A DNA stretch of 64,000 nucleotides from Prosapia bicincta (taxonomy: Eukaryota; Arthropoda; Insecta; Hemiptera; Cercopidae). The notes below the pieces were generated by a model. That model had not been told where the DNA came from. It ran no database searches and saw only the letters and a program-made list of their open reading frames with translations. A program made the position numbers and the translations under genes. This document shows positions 12,044-24,985 of the stretch, piece after piece. Position 1 is the first letter of the stretch. Each line of letters begins with the position of its first letter. Location: NCBI GenBank assembly GCA_036971475.1, contig JBAIZL010000004.1, positions 67,301,010 through 67,365,009 on the forward strand, in the 5' to 3' direction.

Positions 12044-13047
12044 CATCAGTTAGGAAAACATTTGACAGTTGTAATTTAAAAAAAAAATCATTTCCTTCCG
12101 CGCTCTGTATCTTCCCGTTTAAACTGTCGATTTGCGCCAGATACTGTGTATCCATTTCTGTGGCCCTTTTGTGTTTTCATTCCCACACCTCGATATCGTA
12201 CGACTCTTTACAACTATATTCTTACTGTTTTTAATACACTATGGTTTCATATATAATTATTCGGCGTATAAGCATATCCAACATTCATTAAAAACATGTT
12301 TTGTGCAGTTCTTTCTTTGCTATTTCTCTCAACTATTGTTTTTTCTAAGGTTATATCTTTTGCAATCCTTATTCCTGGATATCTGTAACTATCCCAACTC
12401 GGTGATCATTTGCGTACCATTTCTTACTCTAAAATCTCAAAATATAAGTGAATTTATTGTAATAAATAAATCAGGGAGTTGCTAATTGGATTTCACCCAG
12501 AACTATGACAACTATTTGCTACGCCTCTAAAATTAAAGTAAATAAATTCATATTCTTATCTTATTTTCACACTTTGATAACTTTCCAAGTTCATTGCCAG
12601 CCCAACAGGCTCTAAGTAATTTAAGCCCTTCAAAGATTTATAGACTTGAACTCTTTAATATCCGAGCTTTAATACAAATGCAATGCGACATTTGAATAAG
12701 TGATATTAAAAGCTATTTATTTATATTTAGAGGGTTAATTGCCTTTAGTACTTTTGTACCTCATCTGCTCCCTCGTTACTAGCCACGCAGTTGATGACGA
12801 TTATCGTCCTTCCTACATTTGTTGTTACAGTTATAATTTAAACCTGTCAAGGATAATTGTACTTATTTGAATATTATTCTCTTGGTCCGGCACCAGCTGT
12901 TCCGTAGTCGTACTATTGTAGTGTTGTATCTACATCTAATTGTATTCCCACGGTTCAAGGTCGGTAGTCATTGGAGACGAAATTCGTTTACTAGTAATTT
13001 CAGTTTCTTTAATCAAGCCTAAGCCACCCCTATTAAGATAAGCTTAT
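12044..13047. other. AT-rich non-coding DNA
   Basis: The 117-codon plus frame at 12132-12485 is Phe/Leu/Ile-rich, as expected of pyrimidine-biased DNA, and has no recognisable motif. I do not call it. Confidence 0.55.
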
Positions 13048-13167
13048 CTACCAATGATGTTTTCGTGTTGTGTGCAACTGTGCATTACAAAGTTCCCTAA
13101 ACAATGCATTGTGTTGAGCGTACGTCAAAAGCAAGGCCGACGCAACGAATAAGACGAGAAGTTTCAT
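13048..13167 (-). CDS. possible first exon of a secreted peptide
   Basis: A 39-codon frame opens with MKLLVLFVASALLLTYA, a canonical signal peptide: Lys at position 2, an unbroken hydrophobic core, and a Thr-Tyr-Ala end before Gln-His. The frame then reads HNALFRELCNAQ and stops after a few more residues. In a split gene the exon could end earlier, at GTAATG (after CTTT, weak) or at GTAGAT. Upstream DNA to about 13290 is unusually GC- and CpG-rich for this window. I chose the inner Met because the signal peptide begins there; an upstream in-frame Met exists at 13278. No second exon was found and the mature product is unknown. Chance remains possible. Confidence 0.35.
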   Translation of the reverse strand: MKLLVLFVASALLLTYAQHNALFRELCNAQLHTTRKHHW

Positions 13168-13290
13168 TAGATCGCGTACGGCGCGATATATATCGCCGTA
13201 GGTTGCCGATAGTCCAGTGCCAGTGGCGGCTACGTCCCGGTGCGACGGCTGTTTTCGCCTTGGCAGTGTAACGAGCAAGGTCCAATGCTC
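13168..13290 (-). promoter_or_regulatory. CpG-rich upstream patch of the signal-peptide frame
   Basis: Contains the palindrome GCGATATATATCGC (13183-13196) and repeated CGGC/CGTACG blocks in otherwise AT-rich DNA. The TATATATA lies only about 20 bases before the ATG at 13167, too near to serve as a standard TATA box for that start unless transcription begins inside the frame. It is called only as a promoter-like composition. Confidence 0.25.
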
Positions 13291-14730
13291 TTCTTCAGTT
13301 TACTACAAAAATGTCACCGTTATATCTAGTTGTCTGTACGTAGCCTTACCTCTATTTGTAATAATATTACAAATTATTATGAATATTATGAGTTACGTAG
13401 TCAACGTTTAATTTTAATAATTAAAAACAATATAAAATTTTTACTATATAAATTAATATACCTTCCCTTAATATAATTATTTGCAAATATATTAAATACA
13501 AAACAAAGAGTAAATGTTTGAAAAGGCTTGAATTGTTATCCAATCATTGATAACAATACAGTGTATTTTATGATATGTATAAAATATATTTATATTTTAT
13601 GTAAGAATTATTCTTTGTTTTACGCTTAATATCAGTGTAATAATTTACTAAATAAATATTTATTTTGTAACATTTAGCCTAATTGTATTAAAGATTATAA
13701 AAGATAGCAATTCCCATAAATATGAAATTGGAGGGACAAATCTTACATTTTATCTTTTTATTTATTTTGTTTGTATGGTTTAAAAAAAATAAATCGTCCT
13801 TTTTTTGTATATTGGGCGTTTTTATACTTCTCTCTAAAATAACCAATTTCCCCAAAATAAAGTAATACTGTATAATTTAAATATAAAAGTATATTTGAAG
13901 TTTTTAAAACCAAATATTTAGTTTTCTTACGAATTCTAATAATAAAGCTACGAACCAAATAACCTGCTTACAGCTTTATGCGCATCAAGTAGTCCCAAAC
14001 GTAAATAGTTGCGGGAAAATATCTCTTTACAGTTTGCGAGCTTTGTGCAGAATGAGCATTCAATAATCCCAGTGAACTTTCAGTTCTTGTGAGAAATATC
14101 CCTTACGAGAAAGTTATTATCGATTTTACTTAATAGTCGCTGCCAAGCTTCGTCTTGGAAAGGTAACAGAGATATTTACTCGCAGACTGTAGTGACATTA
14201 CATTGGTTGTCATAAAGAGTTTTTTGTTAAAAACATATCCTATCAAATAAAAAGTCATTAAAAATATGCACTGTTATAAAATTAATTGTAATAATTTTGT
14301 ATATTTTACCGTTAATAAGGAAATTAGGCACACTTTTTGTTTTATGTCTTACCATTCGTTAAAAGCTTTTAAAATTCAAGTTTTCTCTCTCACAACTGTA
14401 AAATGATTAATCTAAAATATTTGAATGTTAATGGTGAGCAAGTTGTCTAGAGGGACTTTGCATGACACCAGTAAGGGTTACTGTTTTTCATAATTTGTAG
14501 TTTTCAAATTCATGTACCTACCATGGCCCAGTATGTCATGTTTAGTTTAAAAATTCACCTTGAATATTTTTAATCCAGATCCATTGATGACTAAATTTGA
14601 TATTGTCGATGACGTTAGGTCCAGATGTGTTTCTGTCAAGTAGTAATAATTTAGATAACAAGGAAATGCACAGTTTGTGATCACTTTTAATAAGAACAGA
14701 TGCAGTATTTTAGAGAACTGTATATATTTA
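13291..14730. other. AT-rich non-coding DNA
   Basis: No support for a gene or repeat. Confidence 0.6.
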
Positions 14731-15259
14731 TAGGCCATCCTAGGTTAAGTTGAGGCAGACCAGATAGCTGGGGGATTAGGAGCGGCCTGAGCGATGAATA
14801 GCCGGTGACGCCCCGGCGAGTACATCCCATTAGTGAGGCATCACCGATTACTCCACTTAAAGACGTTAATTTAATATATACCCATTACTTGAGAAAAACT
14901 TTGATACGGTTTTGTTAATTATTATCAAACAAACAATAACGTGTTTGTCTCATGTGAATCGGCTGACTTTAAGTGTGATTATCTATATCGAAGGAAAGTT
15001 TCGCCGGTAACCACACTTAAAGTCGCCCGATTAACATGAGACAAACACGTTATTGTTTGTTTGATAATAATTAACAAAATGGTATCAACGTTTTTTCTCA
15101 AGTAATGCGTCTTTATTAGATTAACGTCTTTAAGTGGAGTAATCGACGATGTCTCACTAATGGAATGTACTCGCCGGGGCGTCACCGGCTATTCATCGCC
15201 CAGGCCGCTCCTAATCCCCCAGCTATCTAGCTTGCCTCAACTTGACCTGAGACGCCATA
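14731..15259. mobile_element. foldback element with about 245-bp inverted arms
   Basis: The left arm (14731-14979) and right arm (15013-15259) are inverted copies with roughly 90 percent identity. They share GGGGGATTAGGAGCGGCCTG, GATGAATAGCCGGTGACG, CCCCGGCGAGTAC and AAACAATAACGTGTTTGTCT. The inner ends ACTTTAAGTGTG and CACACTTAAAGT flank a spacer of about 33 bases. The ends read TAGGCCAT and ATGGCGTC (complement) beside TA, which suits a TA target. It has no coding capacity. I infer a non-autonomous DNA transposon (MITE/foldback) or two inverted insertions. The outer 110 bases of each arm are strikingly GC-rich. Confidence 0.85.
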
Positions 15260-15814
15260 TAAAAATATTAGATGGAGATAAACTTCACAATATGCAAATA
15301 AACTTAAGTCTATAAAATGGCACATTTTATACATATTATTCATAAGTTATAGTACTTGAGTTTTAAATTTCTAAAAAATAAATTTTATAAACATTTTAGG
15401 GTGTTATATTGTTGCTAATTTAAGTTGAGGCGATCATTTTTTTTTATATGGAAATTGATAAAATATGTAAAGATTAAAAACTTAGTTTTCTCACTTTCAT
15501 TAGAAAAATTATCAACATTCTGAAACCAATCACTGCGTCAGTTATATTATAAATGTTTTAGTTACTTAAGAAATTATTTCTCATATTTTCTGTGCGAAAT
15601 AAAGTAGCAGTTTTTAGAATGAGCTGCTAATATTGATAATATATTTATTAGTTTTATTTATTTATTTTAAGGTTTTCAAACATTATCTATAAAATTTTAA
15701 ATGGGGAAAAGATTTAAAACACATGGATTAATGCACGCTACGAATTAAGTATACAATATCAGGGGCACAGTGGTACAATATATTCCAATGAAAATATTGG
15801 GAAAAACCATTACC
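15260..15814. other. AT-rich non-coding DNA
   Basis: Nothing supported. Confidence 0.6.
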
Positions 15815-15995
15815 ACTCTAGTTTGTAACTTCTTGTTCGCTAGATTGTAATTTTGTTGTAAGACCCTTGTTATAAGAAGATGATAATGACATGGTCATCG
15901 GAGTGTACATAAGGGTTTAATCTTAAGTAACTTCTTTTGTGATTTTTGATTATTTCTGTGGTATCGAGGTTGTTTTCAATATTTTCATTGTAATA
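15815..15995 (-). repeat. dispersed repeat family B, copy 2
   Basis: Reverse-complement match to 5518-5725 over its whole length, including CTAGTTTGTAACTTCTTGTT, GCTAGATTGTAATTTTGTTG, GTACATAAGGGTTTAAT and CAATATTTTCATTGTAATA. The ribozyme-like centre (15850-15925, plus) keeps stem I (AAGACCCU with AGGGUUU, 7 bp) and an ATGAC-ATG-GTCAT hairpin. GAAA has become GGAG and about nine bases are inserted before the core box, so this copy should be inactive. Confidence 0.8.
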
Positions 15996-18077
15996 CTAAT
16001 TTAGTTGTAAATTTTTAAAATTTGTTGTTGTAAAACACTTTACACTTTTATTTATTTACTTTTAACCCCCCCCCCCGTAACGCAACTGTGAAAACATAAC
16101 CAAACAAAATATATAGACGTAAATTTTTCTGACAAATTTTTTTCGCACTTTACAATTCTGTTTAGCTTATATTTATTGTTAAGCTTAATGTATATTTAAA
16201 CAATTGTGATTTTAATGACAGGATAGGGATGCAGTTATAGAGTAAATTGAATTTTCTTTTTGCTATTCCCCATGCACAACGTATAGTTAAAACTACAAAT
16301 TTTAATGTTTTAATAAATTTAATCTCTAAATAGCATTATATGACAATTTGTTGAACTGCACAATTATCAATAGTATCTATACAAAAATATTAGAATATAT
16401 GTAACTTTCGTTTAATATCTTCCTGTTTTTATCAACAGACAATGGAAATTCAGACGCAAGCATTAATTTAGTTAGACACGTATAACAAAAATGACTGGTT
16501 GGCTAGATTGATTTATTAATTGGAAAACGTTGTCACTTCACGCACTAACAATTAATTACAGCATTCGTTGAAAGGAAAACATGAAAATTGGTCGTTGTAG
16601 GGAAGTAAGTAAAAGCAAAATGAATGGCGAAATGTAAACGAAGAGCCATTACAGTTCCAAAAATATCTACCCAAACAATACTTTAAAAAATATTGTTTTC
16701 AGTGAGCGACATCTTGATTAATAGATCCCTGACTGCGTCGCGGTCGGCTTGTTTCCAGTTACACGACGATTATTTAGCGTTTGGCACCAACACTGACCAC
16801 ACAAGAGCAAAGTACAAGAATAAACCATGTTAACTGAAGCAATCTGTGACCACGATGTAGTTAGAATCCGATTAATATTAGAAAGGTATTTGGAAGTTGT
16901 TGCGGTAGGAGTGAGCTTGGCTCAGAGTTGTCACATCGTAGTGTGCCACATGTAGTTGCAGGAACTCAAATCACAATGGATCGAATTAGACGCTGACCAG
17001 AGCCTATAAAATAGCAACTTTGTGTATTTTGGTAATCAAGGTTGTCGAGGCTCCGGACATTTTCGATCATAACTAGCAAAATACCTTTCTAATTTTACTT
17101 TTATTAAATTTTCTTGATTTTTCCAAAATATTTTCCGAAACTTGCTATTGATGAAAATGGGCTCTCTTCATTTTGTACTGAGAAATTAAGTTCTTGTTTT
17201 TTTCGTTATTTATACTGGATTGTGGCGGAATAACAGAATCTTCTTCGACGTCGTCTAATCTTTAGTTTTATACGCAGGAAATAACAGAACAATAGTGTTT
17301 CTTTTTTTTAATTTAATAGGCTTATTCCTTGCTCTGGAAATATCTTTAACGTATTCTTTATGAATTTAATGATCACATAGTTCACCATAAAAAAGTTTTT
17401 TAATTGTTACTATCATAAAAACACACAATATGAGGTTAATTAAAAATTTCCAGATTGATTTTTGCCTTTAATTCTCGTTATTTTCAGTTAATGAATCATA
17501 AATTACAATAGTCCTCTCACCATTACACTGGCAGTGTCTCAAGTTCCTTTCGCATCCAGCTTACAACTTTGTAAATATGTTTACATAATCTCTATATAGT
17601 GTGACGTCATGCCTCCTTAAGATATTCTTTTATCAGCCATTTCTTGTTCTTTATTTCATTTCGCCTTGATTTTGCTTGTAATTTTAATGCTTATAGCCAG
17701 TATGTGTATTATCTCCTACGAAGGATGAGGAAGATTTGTATGGTAGACCATAAAACAGGCATCCGTTTGGTAGGTTCGTTCCTGTGCCTGAGTATCGTAA
17801 TCATGAGAAGGTGTCACCAGTTTCTCCGATGTAAAGGGAATAGTGAGGAATGCTGGATCCAATTAAGAGTCACGAAGGGCCTTAATGATTCTATTATTTC
17901 GGAAAAAAAGGGAAAATGTAACATCACAAAGTCAGGGTCGCTACCTTGAAGTAGACTTGCCCTCAGCCAGAATCCAGAGAGGTGCTTCCGTTACTAGTTG
18001 AAGTTACTTGCATTTTGTCAAGTACACGTGAAGTACTAAAAGCATCATTGGTAAATAAAATGAAACAGTTATACAAG
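15996..18077. other. non-coding DNA with a poly-C run
   Basis: C11 at 16066-16076. A moderately GC-balanced stretch at 16690-17060 has no open frame. The 101-codon frame at 17644-17949 (plus) shows no domain I recognise; it could be chance or an exon, and I leave it uncalled. Confidence 0.5.
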
Positions 18078-19098
18078 TTGGTTAAAAGAGCTACGATATG
18101 TGGTTAAAACAGCTAAGATATATGGTTAAAAAGATACAGAAGGTGGTTAAAAGAGCTTCGAACGGTGGTTAAAAAGATCTAAAAGTAAGTTAAAAGAACT
18201 ACGAATAGTTTATAAAAGAGCTACTGAAGATGGATTAAAGAGCTACTAAAAATTGTTAAAAGAGCTATGAAAAGTTCTTAAAAGAGCTACGAAAGGTGGT
18301 TAAAAGAGTTACGAAAGGGTGGTTTAAAAAGCTCCAAAAGATGGTTAAAGAGCTACGAAAGTACTATAAAAGAGCTTTGAAAGGTGGTTAAAGAGCTACG
18401 AAAGTTTTATAAAAGAGCTATGAAAGGTGGTTAAAAAGCTCCAAAAGGTGGTTAAAAGCTACGAAAGTTTTATAAAAGAGCTATGAAAGGTTTTTAAAAA
18501 GCTCCAAAAGATGGTTAAAGGACAACGAAAGTTCTATAAAAGAGCTATGAAAGGTGGTTAAAAATCTCCAAAAGATGGTTAAAGGGCAACGAAAGTTCTA
18601 TAAAAGAGCTATAAAAGGTGGTTTAAAAGCTCCAAAAGATGGTTAAAGAACTACGAAAGTTTTATAAAACAGCTACGAAAGTTTTATAAAAGAGCTATGA
18701 AAGGTGGTTAAAAAGCTCCAAAAGATGGTTAAAGAGCTACGAAACTTCTATAAAAGAGCTATGAAAGGTGGTTAAAAAGCTCCAAAAGATGGTTAAAGAG
18801 CAACGAAAGTTCTATAAAAGCGCTATGAAAGGTGGTTAAAAAGCTCCAAAAGATGGTTAAAGAGCAACGAAAGTTCTATAAAAGCGCTATGAAAGGTGGT
18901 TAAAAAGCTCCAAAAGATGGTTAAAGAGCAACGAAACTTCTATAAAAGAGCTATGAAAGGTGGTTAAAAAGCTCCAAAAGATGGTTAAAGAGCAACGAAA
19001 GTTCTATAAAAGCGCTATGAAAGGTGGTTAAAAAGCTCCAAAAGATGGTTAAAGGGCAACGAAAGTTCTATAAAAGAGCTATGAGAGGTGGTTAAAGA
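18078..19098. repeat. 64-bp higher-order array built from about 21-bp units
   Basis: The left half consists of diverged units of about 21 bp near GAGCTACGAAAGGTGGTTAA. From about 18400 on they are organised in three-unit blocks of 64 bp (AAGCTCCAAAAGATGGTTAA, then AGAGCAACGAAAGTTCTATA, then AAAGAGCTATGAAAGGTGGT). AAGCTCC recurs at exactly 64-bp steps (18841, 18905, 18969). This gradient from single units to a fixed trimer is typical of minisatellite maturation. Confidence 0.95.
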
Positions 19099-21962
19099 AA
19101 TCACCAGAATATATACAGAAGATTCTTACAGTGAGTACGAGAAACAAATTTCCAATTTCTTATAAGGATAAGTGGTAGTTACTGTTTAATTTTTCCAGTG
19201 GCATTATAATGCCTAGAGACGTTGAAGATAATATTAAGATTAAATTTTAAATTATATAAAATTAATACAAATACACAGCGAGATTATTTTAATTTTAGGA
19301 ATTAAATTTTTGTCAGTTTGGGTAGAGATATCCTTACCCTCCGATAGAGAATACTTCCACACTAGGTACGCGACATTGCACATGTTATATCAGTATTCTG
19401 GCTACCACGGGGTTCTATGCCGCCTTTGCCATTATCCTAATTGTGACGTAATCCTTTCCCAATAGTCAGCTGATCGTGTTATACAAACACACAAACTCTA
19501 TTCTTGTTTTATCCATTCATTCAAATTACGCTTTTATAACCATCTGTTTTCCATGCGTTTATTGTTCTTTTGTACAAGCCCCACATTTTAATAAATGGTA
19601 TATTTAGAAAAACGTCCATAAAACGAACAAAATCCCGGCATGGTCAGCTTTTGAATGTGAGAGGAGTGCCAATTAGTTATCTAGAAATGTTCGAGAACTC
19701 TTCGATAGTTTGGACTGGGCAACGGTCTAGCAACGGGAACAGACGAAGAAGAAATAAAATTTAGGAAGTTATATTTGTTGCCATGGTTTTTTTTTAAATT
19801 TTGTTTCTCAATGTTAATTTATGTTGTACATATTGGTTTCGAATATTTATTGATTTTACAAGGTGTGACATACAGCTTACGTCACTTTTATTTTGCTTTG
19901 GTTAAAAAACTAAGAATAAGCCTACTGATTCTGTTCGTTCAAGAAGTCCCTCCGCAGTTTATTTCCCTTCCCATCACATTAAGTGCCATATGGTAAGTCC
20001 ATGCTATTGATTGCATAATTAAATTCTTTTAACCAAATTTTGGAAATCCAACCCCTATTATAAAGTGTTTTGGAAGGAACTACGAGTATTTAAGAGCACT
20101 ATAGAGATCCTATATGATATCTCCCCTACACATTATTATTGTTGTTGTTGCTCTTCTTCTGCTTGTTATTGTCGTAGTTCTTCTTCTTCTCCTTATTAAT
20201 AATATTATTTTTATGCGCAGCTATGTTTTTATGGAATGATACATATACTTTTGTAATTTCAGATACAAAATATATTATACAAAAAACCACATTTTATTGG
20301 TTGTAGGCCATTTTCATTACAACAAAAGATAAAAGTAAGAATATAGTGAATGCATTTAACGATCGGCTCGGTAGGGTCTTCTGGAGTTATGTGTAGCCAC
20401 TTTCTATAGGGCATTTAAATTCTTCCCGTGCTTTATTAAGTGTATTCCGCGCGGCCTGTAACGTAATATACGGCATCCATTAATTGCGATTTAAGTCCCT
20501 CTCAGGATATATATGTATATATACCTCGAGTACTGTAATTAGCAGACAAACGTGCATGCTATTAGCCTTGTCTGCATGGACGTTTATAAACGAAGCTGTT
20601 GTAGCTCCTGGCTGAAGGTTTATCGCAGCCTATCTACTTTAAAAAGGCGCATTCAAATAAAATGTTTCTAATTACATAGGTACTCTTGATAAAATCTTTG
20701 AGACTATTAATTCTCTGAAAACACCCTATTCAATTGCAAATTAATCGTTCGTCTACTAAACGAAAGATGTAAGTGGACGACTATTTAATAAAGTACAGTT
20801 TCGGGTAAAGTATGATTTAATACTAGAAAATTTCTTCTCATCTTTAGATTAACGATTATTCTTTATATACGTCTTTTTACCATTTGTATTTCAAATGCAA
20901 GGTAAAATACCCTCTTCATATACTTCATCTTTGTCTTCTCTCCGTCCCCGTCTCCATCGTCGAAATAATTTCTCCATCTCATTTTTCGCCGTCTTCTTCT
21001 TCATCTGTTTCTTTTTCTTACCTTTAGGTATTGTATTTATCTACCGTAGCCCAGCTATTTTTCAAGAAAACCTCAATGATTGCTTTGTTTCAGTTTAATG
21101 AATATGACGTAATACAACGTACTGGAAATTTAAATGCGTGGTGACCGCTGGTACAAAGATGTAAATAGAAATATATAAAGTATATGAATGCAGACAAATA
21201 TGTAGTTATGTAAATAATACAAAACATAAACAAAGTGTATGAAATTGTATTGCTAACTGTAAACTATTTTCGCAAGTACATGGCAGGTAAATATGTTACA
21301 TTGTACAAAATATTTACTTTAATTGATACGAAATGTGATTTATTTTGTATCTCCAAACTTGTTTGTGTGGTTGGTTCGAGGGAAGATATACCTATAGAAA
21401 CCCAGTGTTGAAATCTTTCATTCCAAAGTTCATCGTATATAATTATGAAAATTAGATACCTGGGCAGCCAAATCTCGGTTAGGCCTCAAAACTGTTTACC
21501 AACAAGTGGATCCAACGCTTGTGTAACACTGCGGCGGTATTACGGATGTTATCGATCGCCCGAAGCTATAAACCCTGAGGGCAAACAATTAACTTTCACG
21601 CTTACAAGGACCCTTTTCGTCACTATGACGTGGTTTGACATTTCCTTACGGAAGAACTTCCAATTCAGTTCCTCCTTATTTTACTTGAGCAACCTAACTT
21701 TAGACTGTAACATTTTATGAGTTTTGTAAATATTAAAACTTAAGAAACTGTCGCTAATATTGAGCTATTTTAGAGCATTAATTATCCACGTAAACAAGGG
21801 TATAGTGACATAAGCTTGCAATTAGCCAATAAAGTGTGTCTGGATTTTTTGTTTCGTTCCTTTCAGTAAGTGTTAACAACATATGTTCGTTTACCCTAAC
21901 AAAGGCTACGCCGCACTTGAGTGAAGCAGGATGCTCGGTGTGAAGAGAGGTTGGTTCAAGAT
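19099..21962. other. AT-rich non-coding DNA
   Basis: Contains simple TTG/TTC triplet runs at about 20138-20196 and a TATATATGTATATATAC palindrome near 20506-20522. Short frames at 19775, 20895 and 21445 lack recognisable features. Confidence 0.55.
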
Positions 21963-22562
21963 GCACCGGCTGGTGGCCACACTAGATCGCATATTTGGCT
22001 GCTTATTGGCATGTTTAAGACGCAATTCCACTCTAGATCGCTATTTTGGTAGCTTGTGGCCATGTTCAAGACGTAAAGCCACTCTAGAATACTTATATGC
22101 TCCATTATGGCCGTGTTAAAGACGCAAAGCCACTCTAGACAGCTTATTTGGCAGCTTAAGGCCATGTTCAAAACGCAATGTCACTCTAGACCGCTTACTT
22201 GGTAGCTTATGGCCATGTTCAAGATTCAAAGCCACTCTATACTGCTACTCTATTCGCTTATTTGGCAGCTTAAGGCCATGTTCAAAACGCAATGTCACTC
22301 TAGACTGCTTACTTGGTAGCTTGTGGCCATGTTCAAGATTCAAAGCCACTATATACTGCTACTCTATTCGCTTATTTGGCAGCTTAAGGCCATGTTCAAA
22401 ACGCAATGTCACTCTAGACCGCTTATTTGGTAGCTTTTGGCCATGTTCAAGATTCAAAGCCACTCTATACTGCTACTCTATTCGCTTATTTGGCAGCTTA
22501 AGGCCATGTTCAAAACGCAATGCCTCTCTAGAGCGCTTACTTGGTAGCTTATGGCCATGTCT
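21963..22562. repeat. tandem array with a 114-bp higher-order unit
   Basis: The basic unit is about 50 bp (GGCCATGTTCAAGACGC, AAAGCCACTCTAGA, CGCTTATTTGGCAGCTTA). In the right half it alternates with a longer unit that carries the insert TACTGCTACTCTATTCGC. GGCCATGTTCAAAACGC recurs at 22160, 22274, 22388 and 22502, an exact 114-bp period. Frames across it are repeat products. Confidence 0.95.
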
Positions 22563-24985
22563 GTAAAAATCCTACCGCACTACACTCATTGGAAATATTC
22601 CGCTGAGCTGAGCGGGAACGCAACATAAGCGGCGGCAATTGTCGCTAGGAAGACCTCAACCTATACAACCAGCGTCTAGCCTTGAAGAATGTTCTTTCTG
22701 GCCTCACTCTGGCCTATAAATTTGGCGTCTTACACGCTGAGCGTCCAGCTTTGCAAGACGCAAGCGTGATAAGCGAAGAGAAAACCGTTCCGCGGCTCCC
22801 AAATTTGGAACCGCTGCTTGAAGTTCAATCTTCCCGAAGTAGGACACTTCTGTATTTATCACATTCTATGGAAATTTCACCTGAACAGAATATCAAATCG
22901 ATATATCATAGAAATATACAGAGGTATACAAAGGTAAACATAACAAACAACAAATCAAATACAAACATATTGAGAGACAGTGGAAGTATGGAGAGACGGG
23001 AGAATATTTTTAGAATTTCCTGGCATCTGCCCACGTGTTGTATTCGAGCATTTGTTTACAAATCAGAGCAGTTAATTTACAATCAACAACAGCCTTGCCA
23101 ACAATCGAACTCCCAGCGCGACTGTCAGCATCTGCCCGTAACTCTCAATAACTGACAATATGTCATACAACCTGCTTTTGAGAGGTTTTACTCACTTTTT
23201 AATACAAACAAAATAGATTAGCACAGGTTGGTAGAATGACAAAACACTATTACGTATTCAGTTTATTTACAGACACTGGATTTGACTTTATGACTTTAAT
23301 AAACCAGTTTCAGTTTAAATCTTAAAACATGAAAATAGGAGGCACTTAAGGAGGTAAACTATTATTTTCTTTAACGTAGTAACGACTACTTGTAAGCAGG
23401 TGAAAACAAACAACAATGTGTTTATTTATAAAACCTATAAAATAATAAAAATTATAATAAATAACTCAATAATTATTAATAAAAATATTAAGATTAAAAT
23501 GAACCGTTATGAACTACTAAATAATATTCCTAAGACTACAAACGTTACAACAAAGTACTGATAGTAAGAGAGTTCTCACATTATTTGAGGTGCATGCAAT
23601 GTCCGTACCCAAGTCGTAGATAACATATGTTGGTTTGTGAAGCTCGGTGCTTCTACGATATAATTGGGCTTTGAAGCTAGAAATAAAATCGATAGTTTGC
23701 TTTATTCGGATTATCAAAGTATATGTATTGTTTAGTTTTAATGATATCGGTCAGTTCGGGTATTATGTTATCGACTGTGAAGGAAAAGACAAGATTGTGA
23801 ATATAGGATGACGCTAGACATAAACTTGTGAAGGATATATTGGAGAATCACGCCTGCGGGTAAATGTAGGAGTCGTACTCTCTAATGGGGCCATAAAGCT
23901 GTGTATCCACTGCAGCTTTTATATAAAGAAAGACAAGGGAGCAAAGAAAGACATGGAATAAAGCAATACTAAAGACGAATAAAAGAAAGATGTCTCCTGT
24001 GTGAAACGATCCATCAACAATGGCACGCTGACAGTACTGCACCACCTGTTATTCTACCTTGCCATAGCTTTCTAATTACGATAGTTAATTAAATATATAT
24101 AATCGAGGTTTAATTTGAAACGAGAAAATGTGGCAGCGTGTTATTATTTATTGCTAACAGGAAATGGACTTTATCTCTTACTATGAACGTCTTAAGTAGA
24201 CTGTCGCAAAGCTACATATTCTGGTTGCGATGTTATCTCGAACAAACTGCACTACGTTCATAACCCTCCACTACTACATAAATGCAATTTATTTCTTGCA
24301 ATTCTATTTACTTGAGATATTAATCTCAACATTGGTTCCTTCTGGTGTAATTCTCTTGAACGACTTGCTATTTAAATGCATTGAGCTAAACAAAAGCCAT
24401 TCGAGTGGTAAAAGTTATTGCTTTACTTTAGTGGAAATGAAGTAATAAATTTCAATAAATACATTTACTCGGACGCGTTTCAGTGACAAAGACATCATCC
24501 GTACAGTACAATGTGTGATTTATAAAAGTTATGCTTTGTGAAGTGTTGCTTTAGGTATTGAGGACGGCTTTGTTGCTGAAACTGTCCAGTCAAATAAATA
24601 TAACTTTGTGGTCTTTTTTTTATAATTACTAGTCAATCTGAAACCTTTTGTTTCTCTTATGATGGTTCTATTGCCGTAAATGTTTGACTAACCGATAACA
24701 TCCGAACAAATTACGTGACTTAGCGTGACGAATGACCGTGTAAAATTATCCTTAATACAAAATAATCGATTAGATCTAATTTTCTAATCATAAATTAAAC
24801 ATATTTAAAGTATAAAAACAATTTCTGTTAAATACCTAAAGCATATACATAAGAAAAGTATTGCACTATAGGCCTATACATATCTATTCAAGAGTGTATT
24901 AAGCATGGAAACATTCGGACATTCTCTTTTGGTCCACGGGTTTAAAGTGTGGAAATATATCGTTCAAATTGTAGCGTGTGCGTGG
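22563..24985. other. non-coding DNA, one unrecognised 157-codon frame
   Basis: The plus frame at 22682-23155 (starting MKNVLSGLTLAYKF) starts just past the 114-bp array. It has no transmembrane, signal or domain pattern that I recognise, and its second half is Asn/Gln-rich as expected of AT-rich DNA. A degenerate hammerhead-like motif on the minus strand at about 24478-24504 keeps palindrome ACGCGU but has core CGGAUGA. Confidence 0.45.

Noticed and set aside
14760..14830. tRNA or rRNA origin of the GC-rich arm
   Set aside because: I could not find a tRNA A/B box pair, cloverleaf or recognisable rRNA segment; left as unknown source.
22682..23155. 157-codon frame as a gene
   Set aside because: No recognisable domain, signal or family; composition of the second half follows the local AT bias. 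It could be an exon but nothing supports it.
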